This document shows positions 21,076-28,617 of a stretch of 64,000 bases of DNA, one piece after another. The stretch spans positions 1-64,000 of the forward strand of contig NZ_JACCJY010000021.1 in NCBI RefSeq assembly GCF_014596085.1. The letters run 5' to 3'. This stretch comes from Azospirillum tabaci (GTDB lineage: Bacteria; Pseudomonadota; Alphaproteobacteria; Azospirillales; Azospirillaceae). The notes under the pieces were generated by a model. The model saw only the letters and a program-made list of their open reading frames with translations. It was not told where the DNA came from and did no database searches. Position 1 is the first letter of the stretch. The number at the start of each line of letters is the position of its first letter. The translations under genes and the position numbers were made by a program.

Positions 21076-21962
21076 CACGCGACCTCCTGCTTGGGCGGCG
21101 GGGCCACGGCCTCGTCCTCCTCGTCGTCCTCGCCGAGATAGGCGCGCTTGACGCGCGGGTCGTTCAGCACCTCCTCCGGCGTGCCTTCGGCGATCTTCTT
21201 GCCGAACTCCAGGACGATCACGCGGTGGGAGATGTCCATCACGACTCCCATGTCGTGCTCGATCATCACCACCGTCATGCCGAACTCCTCGTTCAGGTCG
21301 ACGATGTAGCGGGCCATGTCCTCCTTCTCCTCCAGGTTCATGCCCGCCATGGGCTCGTCCAGGAGGATCAGGTCGGGCTTCAGAGCGATGGCGCGGGCCA
21401 GCTCCACCCGCTTGCGCAGGCCATAGGAGAGCGTGCCGGCGGTGGCCTTGCGGACATGCTGGATTTCCAGGAAGTCGATGATCTCCTCGACCTCGCGGCG
21501 GTGGGCCAGCTCCTCCTTGCGCGCGCCGGTCAGCCAGTAGAGCGACCCGGTGAAGAAGTTGTTCTTCAGCAGGTGGTGCCGCCCGACCATGATGTTGTCG
21601 AGCACCGTCATATGGCCGAACAGCGCCAGATTCTGGAAGGTGCGCCCGATGCCGAGCGAGGCCCGGTGGTTGGGCGTCATGCCCGTGATGTCCTTGCCCT
21701 TGAAAAAGACCTTTCCGTCGGTGGGCCGGTAGCGGCCGGAGATGCAGTTGACCATGGAGGTCTTGCCCGCACCGTTCGGGCCGATGATGGAGAACAGCTC
21801 CCCCTTGCGGATGCTGAAACCGACGTCGGTCAGCGCCTGCACGCCGCCAAAGCGCAAGGACACGCCCCGGGCTTCGAAGATGGTGTCCGATGGGGAGGCC
21901 GCGCGGCTGGCGTCGGCCGGATGGGCGTAACCGCGTGGCGATGCGACGGGCGCGCCTGACAT
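21075..21962 (-). CDS. livG: Liv-type ABC transporter ATP-binding protein (LivG)
   Basis: The second ATPase of the importer, 295 residues. It has Walker A IIGPNGAGKTSMVNCI, the LivG-type signature LSYGLRKRVELARAIA, Walker B LILLDEPMAGMN and the switch IEHDMGVVMD. The tail is acidic (GEDDEEDEAVA). It is the first gene of the importer operon and faces the IclR-AMP-binding fusion gene across a 189-bp region full of palindromes, so its promoter is very probably controlled by that protein. Confidence 0.94.
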   Translation of the reverse strand: MSGAPVASPRGYAHPADASRAASPSDTIFEARGVSLRFGGVQALTDVGFSIRKGELFSIIGPNGAGKTSMVNCISGRYRPTDGKVFFKGKDITGMTPNHRASLGIGRTFQNLALFGHMTVLDNIMVGRHHLLKNNFFTGSLYWLTGARKEELAHRREVEEIIDFLEIQHVRKATAGTLSYGLRKRVELARAIALKPDLILLDEPMAGMNLEEKEDMARYIVDLNEEFGMTVVMIEHDMGVVMDISHRVIVLEFGKKIAEGTPEEVLNDPRVKRAYLGEDDEEDEAVAPPPKQEVA

Positions 21963-21997
21963 TTCCTCCTCCGTTGCTGTGGAACTGCCTTTTTATC

Positions 21998-22024
21998 GTT
22001 CGCCAGACTGTTTGCGTGGCGAAC
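21998..22024. promoter_or_regulatory. Inverted repeat GTTCGCCA/TGGCGAAC in the livG-regulator gap
   Basis: An 8-bp perfect inverted repeat with an 11-bp spacer, 36-62 bp upstream of the livG start. It directly abuts the GGTCC palindrome at 22026. It may be a protein-binding site or a stem-loop in the leader of the livG transcript. Confidence 0.5.
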
Positions 22025-22025
22025 T

Positions 22026-22042
22026 GGTCCATATTGTGGACC
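22026..22042. promoter_or_regulatory. Candidate IclR-type operator 1 (livG side)
   Basis: The 17-bp site GGTCCATATTGTGGACC has 6-bp perfect arms (GGTCCA/TGGACC) and repeats, with differences only in the middle, at 22142. It lies 64-80 bp before livG. IclR-family sites are usually short palindromes with a TCCA..TGGA-like core, which fits. Confidence 0.65.
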
Positions 22043-22091
22043 GTCCTTTTTGCAACGTCCAAACTATAGCCTGTGATGCGCACGGTTTTCA

Positions 22092-22108
22092 ACACGGACA
22101 TTCCGTGT
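22092..22108. promoter_or_regulatory. Palindrome ACACGGA-CAT-TCCGTGT
   Basis: A perfect 7-bp inverted repeat with 3-bp spacer, also 17 bp in total, midway between the two GGTCC operators. It could be an additional operator for a different protein or part of the regulator promoter. Confidence 0.5.
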
Positions 22109-22141
22109 ATGCATGTTTTTTGGAGCGACATCCGGCCGGAA

Positions 22142-22158
22142 GGTCCATAATATGGACC
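22142..22158. promoter_or_regulatory. Candidate IclR-type operator 2 over the regulator start codon
   Basis: The 17-bp palindrome GGTCCATAATATGGACC has perfect 8-bp arms about a central base. It overlaps the GGAAGG ribosome-binding site and the ATG at 22152 of the fusion gene, so binding should block its own expression. The sister site at 22026 lies on the livG side. Confidence 0.7.
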
Positions 22159-23822
22159 CCATCATGACCCGGCCCGATTCCGACACCGAAACCGCCCCCG
22201 CCGGAGCGTCCGGCGGCACGCAAAGCCTGGAGCGTGCACTGGCCCTGCTGCGCGCCGTCGCGTCCCACGGGGCGGAGGGCGCGCGGCTGGCCGACCTGAT
22301 GGGCGACACCGGCCTGTCCAAGGCGACCGCGCACCGGTTGCTGACCGCGCTGGCGCGGGAGCGCTTCATCGACCAGGACCCGCGCAGCCGCCGCTACCAT
22401 CTGGGGCCGGAACTGGATTTGCTGGGCCGAATCGCCGCCGCACGCCACTGCGGCGGTGGCAAAAGCGAAGGCGCGGCGCCCGGCCCGGCCACCGTTCAGC
22501 CCACTGCCTTCCTGCGCCCGGACTATCAGGGCGACGCGATTCCGCTCGCCGACCTGCTGTGCGACCGTCACGCCCGCACCGACGGCGCCCGCGCCGCCCT
22601 GCTGCACGAGAGCGTCGCCGGCCAGACGACCGAGTTGAGCTTCGCCCGGCTGGCCCGCGACTCGGCGCGCTTCGCCGCGGTGCTGCGCGGTCTCGGCGTC
22701 GGGCGCGGCGACCGGGTGGCGGTGCTGCTGCCGAAGGGGGCGGAGCTGCTGATCACCGCTTTGGCGATCTGGCGGTTGGGTGGCGTCTACATGCCGCTGT
22801 TCACCACCTACTCCGCCGCCGCGGTGGCCTTCCGGCTGGCCGACAGCGAGGCGCGGGCGATCGTCACCACCGGCTTCCTGCGCCGCAAGATTCCGCGCGA
22901 CAACAGCCGCCCCGTGGTGATGGTGGAGGGCGACGAGGCCTTCGGTCCCGGCGCCGACGCGGTGCCCTTCTGGTCCGCGCTTCATGAATCAGCCCCCTTG
23001 GGCGATATCGCCCGCTACGCCGACCGCGACGCCTTCGCGCTGATCTACACCTCCGAGGCGGAGCCGAAGCCGCTCGGCGTGTCGCTGCCCGTCATGGCGC
23101 TGGCGGGGATCGAGCAGTACATGCGCATCGGCCTCGACCTGCGCGACGACGACATCTATTGGAACATGGCTGACCCCGGCTGGGCCTACGGCGCCTATTA
23201 CGGGCTGGTCGGGCCGCTGCTGCTGGGGCGCACGACGATCTTCTGCGACGGCCCCTACGACGTGCGGCAGGGCTACCGCATGCTGACGAAGTTCGGCGTC
23301 ACCAACCTGACCTGCGCGCCCTCCCAGATCCGCGCCTGGCACAGCGCCGACCCTGAGGGCGGCCCGCACAAGCTGGCGCTGCGCATCCTGTCGGTGGTCG
23401 GCGAGCCACTCCCGCCGGAGTTGATCGGCTGGGCCAACCGGGTGGTCAGCGTTCCCCTGCTCGATCAGTACGGACAGCGCGAGACCGGCATCTTCATGAT
23501 GAACCGATACGACCCCGGCCACGCCGACCGCACCGCCGATTCCTCGCTGGGGCGGCCTCTGCCGGGCTTCCGCGTGGTCATCCTCGACCCTCAGGGCCGC
23601 GAGGCGCCGGTCGGCGGAGCGGGCGAGATCGCCATCGACGTGGAGTCCTCGCCGCTCTTCTGGTTCGACGCCTACGCCAACGATCCGGGGCGCACCGCCG
23701 CCCGCTTCCGCCACGGCCGACGCTATTACTTGACCGGCGACTGGGCGTTCCTGGACGGTGACGGCAACATCCACTTCCGGGGGCGGGCGTCGGACGCCAT
23801 CGTCATGCAGCAGGCGGATTGA
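22152..23822 (+). CDS. IclR-type DNA-binding domain fused to a degenerate acyl-CoA synthetase domain (putative regulator)
   Basis: A 556-residue protein with an unusual layout. Residues about 22-100 are an IclR winged helix (QSLERALALLRAVASHG, GLSKATAHRLLTALARERF, RYHLGPELDLLGR). From about 115 to the end it has an adenylate-forming fold (LRGLGVGRGDRVAVLLPKGA, IWRLGGVYMPLF, YLTGDWAFLDGDGNIHFRGR) instead of the usual IclR effector domain. The phosphate loop is ruined (YTSEAEPKPLGV near residue 298 for the normal TSGTTGxPKG), the YGQTETG motif reads YGQRETG, and the protein stops at the hinge, so the C-terminal lid with the catalytic lysine is missing. I infer a transcription factor that senses an acyl-CoA, acyl-AMP or acid. 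Start ATG 22152 has GGAAGG eight bases upstream; an upstream ATG at 22113 lacks one. It is divergent from the importer operon. Confidence 0.82.
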   Translation: MDPIMTRPDSDTETAPAGASGGTQSLERALALLRAVASHGAEGARLADLMGDTGLSKATAHRLLTALARERFIDQDPRSRRYHLGPELDLLGRIAAARHCGGGKSEGAAPGPATVQPTAFLRPDYQGDAIPLADLLCDRHARTDGARAALLHESVAGQTTELSFARLARDSARFAAVLRGLGVGRGDRVAVLLPKGAELLITALAIWRLGGVYMPLFTTYSAAAVAFRLADSEARAIVTTGFLRRKIPRDNSRPVVMVEGDEAFGPGADAVPFWSALHESAPLGDIARYADRDAFALIYTSEAEPKPLGVSLPVMALAGIEQYMRIGLDLRDDDIYWNMADPGWAYGAYYGLVGPLLLGRTTIFCDGPYDVRQGYRMLTKFGVTNLTCAPSQIRAWHSADPEGGPHKLALRILSVVGEPLPPELIGWANRVVSVPLLDQYGQRETGIFMMNRYDPGHADRTADSSLGRPLPGFRVVILDPQGREAPVGGAGEIAIDVESSPLFWFDAYANDPGRTAARFRHGRRYYLTGDWAFLDGDGNIHFRGRASDAIVMQQAD

Positions 23823-23833
23823 GGAGCGGCGTT

Positions 23834-23887
23834 TGCCCCCACCCCGTCCCTCCTCCGCTTCGCAGGGGAGGGTTTAGGGAGGGGGCA
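23834..23887. repeat. C/G-rich palindromic repeat, type A (short form)
   Basis: A 54-bp shortened copy beginning TGCCCCCACCCC, with the core CCGCTTCGCAGGGGAGGG, and ending AGGGAGGGGGCA. It lies between the convergent ends of the IclR-fusion and mmsB genes. Confidence 0.75.
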
Positions 23888-23899
23888 AGGTGACCGCCC

Positions 23900-24790
23900 T
23901 TACGGCTTCCCGCGCAGCAGGTTGACGATGCCGGAGAAGTCCTTGCCGCCGAAGCCGGCGTTGCAGAACAGCGCGTACATCTGCGCCGCCTCGCCGCCCA
24001 GAGGCAGGGGGCTGCCGGTGCTCTGCCCGGCCTCGACCGCCAGCTTCAGGTCCTTCAGCATCAGCGCCGCGGCGAAGCCCGGCTGGTAATCGCGGTTGGC
24101 CGGCGAGGTCGGGACCGGACCCGGCACCGGGCAATAGCTGGTCAGCGACCAGCACTGGCCCGACGACTTCGACGCCACGTCGAACAGCTTCTGCGATTCC
24201 AGCCCCAGCTTCTCGGCGAGCGCGAAGGCTTCCGACACGCCGAGCATCGAGATGCCGAGGATCATGTTGTTGCAGATCTTCGCCGCTTGGCCGTTGCCCG
24301 GCCCGCCGGTGTGCACGATGGCCTTGCCCATCGCCGACAGGATCGGCTCGGCGCGGCGGAAGGCGGTGTCGCTGCCGCCGACCATGAAGGTCAGAGTCGC
24401 CGCCTCGGCCCCGCCGACGCCGCCGGACACCGGAGCGTCGACCATGGCGTGGCCCGCCGCCTCGGCCGCCGCGGCGACGGCGCGGGCGCTGTCGACGTCC
24501 ACGGTGGAGCTGTCGATGAACAGGCTGCCCGGCTTGGCCTTGGCGATGATGCCGTCGGGCGCCGTGTAGACCTCGCGCACATGCTTGCCGGCGGGCAGCA
24601 TGGTCACGACCACCTCGGCCTCCCCCGCCGCGGCGCCGGGGCCGGTGGCGATGGTGGCGCCGGCGTCGCGCGCGGCGGTGCAGGCGGCCTCCGACAGGTC
24701 GAAGGCCAGGACGGTGTGGCCGGCCTTCAGCAGGTTGCGCATCATCGGCGCACCCATGTTGCCCAGCCCGATAAAGGCGATCGTCGCCAT
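23900..24790 (-). CDS. mmsB: 3-hydroxyisobutyrate dehydrogenase
   Basis: Oxidises 3-hydroxyisobutyrate to methylmalonate semialdehyde with NAD in valine catabolism. The 296-residue protein has the Rossmann motif IAFIGLGNMGAPMMRNLLKA, the substrate-binding VDAPVSGGVGGAEAATLTFM and the catalytic lysine K171 in GNGQAAKICNNM, all diagnostic for the beta-hydroxyacid dehydrogenase family. The GYQPGF-like DYQPGFAAALMLKDL segment is that of HIBADH rather than tartronate semialdehyde reductase. It is 44 bp after the acyl-CoA dehydrogenase gene, with which it forms an operon. Confidence 0.94.
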   Translation of the reverse strand: MATIAFIGLGNMGAPMMRNLLKAGHTVLAFDLSEAACTAARDAGATIATGPGAAAGEAEVVVTMLPAGKHVREVYTAPDGIIAKAKPGSLFIDSSTVDVDSARAVAAAAEAAGHAMVDAPVSGGVGGAEAATLTFMVGGSDTAFRRAEPILSAMGKAIVHTGGPGNGQAAKICNNMILGISMLGVSEAFALAEKLGLESQKLFDVASKSSGQCWSLTSYCPVPGPVPTSPANRDYQPGFAAALMLKDLKLAVEAGQSTGSPLPLGGEAAQMYALFCNAGFGGKDFSGIVNLLRGKP

Positions 24791-24834
24791 AGCGTTTCCC
24801 CTCGTCTTTTTGATGCCGTCTTATTGTGATGCCG

Positions 24835-25974
24835 TCAGCCGCCGGTCAGATGGCGGGCGATGATGACGCGCATGATTTCGTTGGTGCCTTCGAGAATCTG
24901 GTGAACCCGCAGGTCGCGGAAAATCCGCTCGATCGGGTACTCCTTGATGTAGCCGTAGCCGCCGTGAAGCTGCAGCGCCTCGTTCACCACCTGGAACCCG
25001 GCATCGGTGGCGAAGCGCTTGGCCATGGCGCAATGGGCGGTCGCCTCCGGCGAGCCGGCGTCGAGGCTGGCGGCGGCGCGGTGCAGCATCAGCCGGGCGG
25101 CGTCCAGCTCCGTCGCCATGTCGGCCAGTTTGAACTGAAGCGCCTGAAAGGCGTTCAGCGGCTTGCCGAACTGCTTGCGCTCCGTGGTGTAGGCGATGGC
25201 CTGCTCCAGGCAGAAGCGCGCCCCGCCGACCGAGCAGGCGGCGATGTTCAGGCGGCCGCCGTCCAACCCCTTCATGGCGATGCGGAAGCCCTCCCCCTCC
25301 TCGCCGATGCGGTTGGCGACGGGGACGCGGCAGTTCTCGAAGATGACCGCGGCGGTCGGCTGGCTCTTCCAGCCGAGCTTGTGCTCCTGCTTGCCGAAGG
25401 ACAGGCCGGGCGTGCCCTTTTCCACCACGATGCAGGAGATGCCCTTGGGGCCGGGCTCGCCGGTGCGGACCATGCAGACATAGACGTCCGACGTGCCGCC
25501 GCCGGAGATGAAGGCCTTCGAGCCGTTCAGCACGTAGTGGTCGCCGTCCCGCTCCGCCCGCGTGCGCAGCGAGGCCGCGTCGGACCCCGCCCCCGGCTCG
25601 GTCAGGCAATAGCTGGCGAAGCGCTCCATGCTGGTCAGCGCCGGCAGAAAGCGGGCGCGCTGCTCCGGATCGCCGAAGCGGTCGATCATCCAGGAGGCCA
25701 TGTTGTGGATTGAAATGTAGGCCGCCGTGGACGGGCAGGCCGCCGACAGCTCCTCGAAGATCAGCGCCGCGTCCAGCCGCCCGAGGCCGGAGCCGCCGAA
25801 CTCCTCCCCCACATAGATTCCGGCGAAGCCGAGTGCCGCGGCTTGCCGCAGGGTGTCGACGGGAAAGACGCTGTTCTCATCCCAGTGCGCGGCGTTCGGC
25901 GCCATTTCCCGCTGCGCGAAGTCGCGCGCCGTGTCGCGGAACGCCTGCTGCTCTTCCGAAAGCGCAAAATCCAT
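24835..25974 (-). CDS. Acyl-CoA dehydrogenase, probable isobutyryl-CoA dehydrogenase
   Basis: A 379-residue FAD-dependent acyl-CoA dehydrogenase with [36 protein letters not shown] and the catalytic glutamate E362 in [10 protein letters not shown]. Together with mmsB it points to valine breakdown, isobutyryl-CoA to methacrylyl-CoA; substrate assignment is from context. Two ATGs are close: 25980 directly abuts the GGGGAGG ribosome-binding site, while 25974 has it at a proper six-base distance, so 25974 is the start. It is divergent from the GntR gene, and a GTATAC palindrome lies between them. Confidence 0.92.
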   Translation of the reverse strand: MDFALSEEQQAFRDTARDFAQREMAPNAAHWDENSVFPVDTLRQAAALGFAGIYVGEEFGGSGLGRLDAALIFEELSAACPSTAAYISIHNMASWMIDRFGDPEQRARFLPALTSMERFASYCLTEPGAGSDAASLRTRAERDGDHYVLNGSKAFISGGGTSDVYVCMVRTGEPGPKGISCIVVEKGTPGLSFGKQEHKLGWKSQPTAAVIFENCRVPVANRIGEEGEGFRIAMKGLDGGRLNIAACSVGGARFCLEQAIAYTTERKQFGKPLNAFQALQFKLADMATELDAARLMLHRAAASLDAGSPEATAHCAMAKRFATDAGFQVVNEALQLHGGYGYIKEYPIERIFRDLRVHQILEGTNEIMRVIIARHLTGG

Positions 25975-26070
25975 GCGCATCCTCCCCAGAACCGCATTGG
26001 CCCGGAGCCCATGGCGGATCTCCGGTTCTCATTGTTGGTTGGAAGGACTATCATGCTGGATACGCGCTGT

Positions 26071-26093
26071 CCATCTCTTGTATACAGAGATGG
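26071..26093. promoter_or_regulatory. GntR/FCD-type operator 1 (GTATAC core)
   Basis: An inverted repeat with 8-bp perfect arms (CCATCTCT and AGAGATGG) around TGTATAC, so the core reads TCTTGTATACAGAGA. It is 43 bp before the gntR ATG and about 100 bp before the divergent acyl-CoA dehydrogenase. TTGTATACAA-like palindromes are typical for FCD-subfamily GntR proteins. A second GTATAC site is at 26841. Confidence 0.72.
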
Positions 26094-26135
26094 GGGCGGC
26101 GGAAGGCCGCGGATGACGAAAGGGACACGCTCGGG

Positions 26136-26831
26136 ATGAGCGACCGGATTGCCGCCAGCAAGACCGCCGACAAAGGTGCCACCCGCGCCGACGAGGTGCG
26201 GCTCGCCATCGAGGAGGACATATTCCTGGGCCGGCTGCGCCCCGGAACGCGGCTGGACGAGGAGAGCCTCGCCCAGCGCTTCAGCATCTCCCGCACCCCG
26301 ATCCGCGAGGCGATCCTGCAACTCGTCCACGCCGGGCTGGTGGAGAAACAGCCGCGCCAGGGCGCGGTGGTGGCCCCGCTGAAACTGCACCGCATGGTGC
26401 AGATGTTCGAAGTGATGTCGGAGATCGAGGGGCTGTGCGCCCGCTTCGCCGCCCGCCGCATGTCGGAGGAGGAGAAGCAGGCCCTGAAACGCCTGCACGA
26501 CACCTCGAAGGCGCATATGGAGGCGCGGGAACTGGACGCCTATTACGCGGTGAACCGCTCCTTCCATGAGGCGGTCCAGGCGGGCAGCCACAACGAGCCG
26601 CTTCAGGAGATCGCGCGGGGGCTGTTCGCCCGGCTGGCGCCCTACCGCCGCTACCAGCTCAACCACCCCAACCGCGTCCACGACAGCTTCACGGAGCATG
26701 ACGACGTGGTCGAGGCGATCCTGGCCGGCGACCCGGAAGCCGCCTACGCAGCCATGCGGCGGCACGTGACCATCCAGATCGACATCTTTACCGAGTTCGT
26801 GTCCATCATGGGCGGGAGCGAAATACAATAG
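26136..26831 (+). CDS. GntR-family transcriptional regulator, FCD subfamily
   Basis: A 231-residue repressor-type protein. The N-terminal winged helix has GTRLDEESLAQRFSISRTPI followed by REAILQLVHAGLVEKQPRQG. The C-terminal all-helical FCD domain has the metal/ligand residues in NRSFHEAVQAGSHN and EHDDVVEAILAGDPEAA..MRRHV. It is the first gene before the malonyl-CoA-synthetase-like gene (91 bp) and divergent from the valine-type operon. GTATAC sites in both intergenic regions suggest it controls all three transcription units. The layout recalls MatR/MdcY regulators of malonate genes. Confidence 0.9.
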   Translation: MSDRIAASKTADKGATRADEVRLAIEEDIFLGRLRPGTRLDEESLAQRFSISRTPIREAILQLVHAGLVEKQPRQGAVVAPLKLHRMVQMFEVMSEIEGLCARFAARRMSEEEKQALKRLHDTSKAHMEARELDAYYAVNRSFHEAVQAGSHNEPLQEIARGLFARLAPYRRYQLNHPNRVHDSFTEHDDVVEAILAGDPEAAYAAMRRHVTIQIDIFTEFVSIMGGSEIQ

Positions 26832-26840
26832 GCGGTCATT

Positions 26841-26857
26841 CCGTATACAAAGATGTG
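26841..26857. promoter_or_regulatory. GntR/FCD-type operator 2 (GTATAC core)
   Basis: The site CCGTATACAAAGATGTGG lies 66-82 bp before the matB-like ATG. It shares GTATACA and a following AGATG.GG with the right half of the operator at 26071, so it looks like an asymmetric second copy bound by the same GntR protein. Confidence 0.6.
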
Positions 26858-26922
26858 GTCCACGGCATGCGCCTGTGCTAAACCCTGGGCACCGGATCAC
26901 CGGGTGCATGGAGGGAATCACG

Positions 26923-28494
26923 ATGTCCGAAGTGGGTGGCAATCTGGTGGGTGGCAATCTGTTCGAGCTGTTCCGTTCCCGCTTTCCGGCGGACCGCAGC
27001 CGCCCCTTCGCCGAGACCGAGCCCGGCACGGATAAGGCCCGCACCGTCACCTACGGCGATCTCGAAGCCCTGACCGGCCGTTACGCCAACCTGCTCGCCG
27101 ACCTCGGCCTGAAGAAGGGCGACCGGGTCGCCGTGCAGGTGGAGAAGTCGGTCGAGAACATCATCCTCTACCTCGCCACCGTGCGGGCGGGCGGCGTCTT
27201 CCTGCCGCTGAACCCGGCCTATACGAAGGCGGAGGTCGAGTATTTCCTGACCGACGCCGAGCCGCACGTCTTCGTCGCCCGTCCCGAATCCGCCGACGCG
27301 CTGCGCGACGTCGCCGACAAGGCCAAGGTCGCTCATCTGCTGACTCTCGGCACCCATGGCGAGGGCACGCTGCCGGAGCTGGCCGCCGGCAAGGGCACGG
27401 ACTTCGCGACCGTCCCGGCCGCGGCCGACGACCTCGCCGCGATCCTCTACACCTCCGGCACCACCGGGCGGTCGAAGGGCGCGATGATGAGCCACCGCAA
27501 TCTCGGCTCCAACGCGCTGACGCTGCACAAATATTGGGGCTTCCAGCCAAACGACGTTCTGTTGCACGCCCTGCCGATCTTCCACACGCACGGCCTGTTC
27601 GTGGCGACCAATTGCGTGCTGCTGAACGGCTCCTCCATGCTGTTCCTGCCGAAGTTCGACGCGGAGCAGGTGATGGGGCTTCTGCCGCGCGCCACGGTGA
27701 TGATGGGCGTGCCGACCTTCTACACCCGCCTGCTCGCCCATCCCGGCCTGACGCGTGAGGCGACGGCGCACATGCGTCTGTTCGTCTCCGGCTCGGCGCC
27801 GCTGCTGGCCGACACGCACAAGGAGTTCTCCGCCCGCACCGGCCACGCCATCCTGGAGCGCTACGGCATGACGGAGACCGGGATGCTGACCTCCAACCCG
27901 CTGGACGGCGACCGCATCCCCGGCACGGTCGGCTTCCCGCTGCCCGAGGTGTCCGTGCGCGTGGTCGATCCGGAAACCGGGGCGAGCCTCGGCACCGACG
28001 AGATCGGCATCATCGAGGTGGCCGGGCCGAACGTCTTCTCCGGCTACTGGCGGATGCCAGAAAAGACGAAGCAGGAGATCAAGCCGGACGGCTTCTTCAT
28101 CACTGGCGACGTCGGCAAGGTGGACGGGCGCGGTTATGTCCACATCGTCGGGCGGGCCAAGGACCTCATCATCTCCGGCGGCTTCAACGTCTACCCGAAG
28201 GAGGTCGAGACGGTCATCGACGGAATCGACGGCGTGGTCGAATCGGCGGTGGTCGGCGTCCCGCACCCCGACTTCGGCGAGGCGGTGACCGCCATCGTCC
28301 TGCGCAAGCCCGGCACCGCCACCCCGGACGAGGCCGCGGTGATCGCCGTCTGCAAGGAGCAGCTCGCCAACTTCAAGGTGCCCAAGCGCGTCTTCTTCAT
28401 GGACGAGCTGCCGCGCAACGCCATGGGCAAGGTGCAGAAGAACCTGCTGCGCGACGCCCACAAGGGTTTGTTCACCGCGGCGAAGGCGCGCTGA
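26923..28494 (+). CDS. matB: Malonyl-CoA synthetase-like AMP-dependent ligase
   Basis: A 523-residue adenylate-forming enzyme whose closest pattern is MatB: malonate or methylmalonate plus ATP and CoA gives malonyl- or methylmalonyl-CoA. It has GDRVAVQVEKSVENIILYLA, VFLPLNPAYTKAEVEYFL, the intact phosphate loop AILYTSGTTGRSKGAMMSH, the adenylate motif ERYGMTETGML, the hinge GRAKDLIISGGFNVYPKE and the lid lysine region RNAMGKVQKNLL. ATG 26923 has GGAGGG seven bases before it. No malonyl-CoA decarboxylase or malonate carrier gene adjoins. Next to mmsB it may scavenge methylmalonate; a related short-chain ligase cannot be excluded. Confidence 0.85.
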   Translation: MSEVGGNLVGGNLFELFRSRFPADRSRPFAETEPGTDKARTVTYGDLEALTGRYANLLADLGLKKGDRVAVQVEKSVENIILYLATVRAGGVFLPLNPAYTKAEVEYFLTDAEPHVFVARPESADALRDVADKAKVAHLLTLGTHGEGTLPELAAGKGTDFATVPAAADDLAAILYTSGTTGRSKGAMMSHRNLGSNALTLHKYWGFQPNDVLLHALPIFHTHGLFVATNCVLLNGSSMLFLPKFDAEQVMGLLPRATVMMGVPTFYTRLLAHPGLTREATAHMRLFVSGSAPLLADTHKEFSARTGHAILERYGMTETGMLTSNPLDGDRIPGTVGFPLPEVSVRVVDPETGASLGTDEIGIIEVAGPNVFSGYWRMPEKTKQEIKPDGFFITGDVGKVDGRGYVHIVGRAKDLIISGGFNVYPKEVETVIDGIDGVVESAVVGVPHPDFGEAVTAIVLRKPGTATPDEAAVIAVCKEQLANFKVPKRVFFMDELPRNAMGKVQKNLLRDAHKGLFTAAKAR

Positions 28495-28582
28495 GGCGCG
28501 CCGGGCTTCCCTTCTCCGGCCAGATCCGGATAAGGTTCGGCGCTTTTCCACCCGGCGGGTTCTGGACAGGCCATCGGCGACT

Positions 28583-28600
28583 CGATACGCTGCCGTATGG
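28583..28600. promoter_or_regulatory. TetR-type operator matching the ivd promoter
   Basis: The 18-bp dyad CGATACG-CTGC-CGTATGG has the same arms and 4-bp spacing as CCATACG-GCGA-CGTATGG in front of ivd. It ends 17 bp before the tetR ATG at 28618, which suggests autoregulation plus control of the leucine operon. Confidence 0.68.
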
Positions 28601-28617
28601 TCTCCGGAGTGTTGCCG

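Noticed and set aside
22113..22151. Earlier ATG at 22113 as the start of the IclR-fusion gene
   Set aside because: It has no ribosome-binding site, while GGAAGG precedes ATG 22152 at eight bases; the extra residues are unlike an IclR N-terminus.
23700..23890. A frameshift cutting off the C-terminal lid of the IclR-fusion protein
   Set aside because: No lid-like sequence is found in any frame behind the stop; a palindromic repeat and the end of mmsB follow directly.
28597..28617. ATG 28597 as the tetR start
   Set aside because: It lies inside the operator palindrome and lacks a ribosome-binding site; ATG 28618 has GGAG at eight bases.
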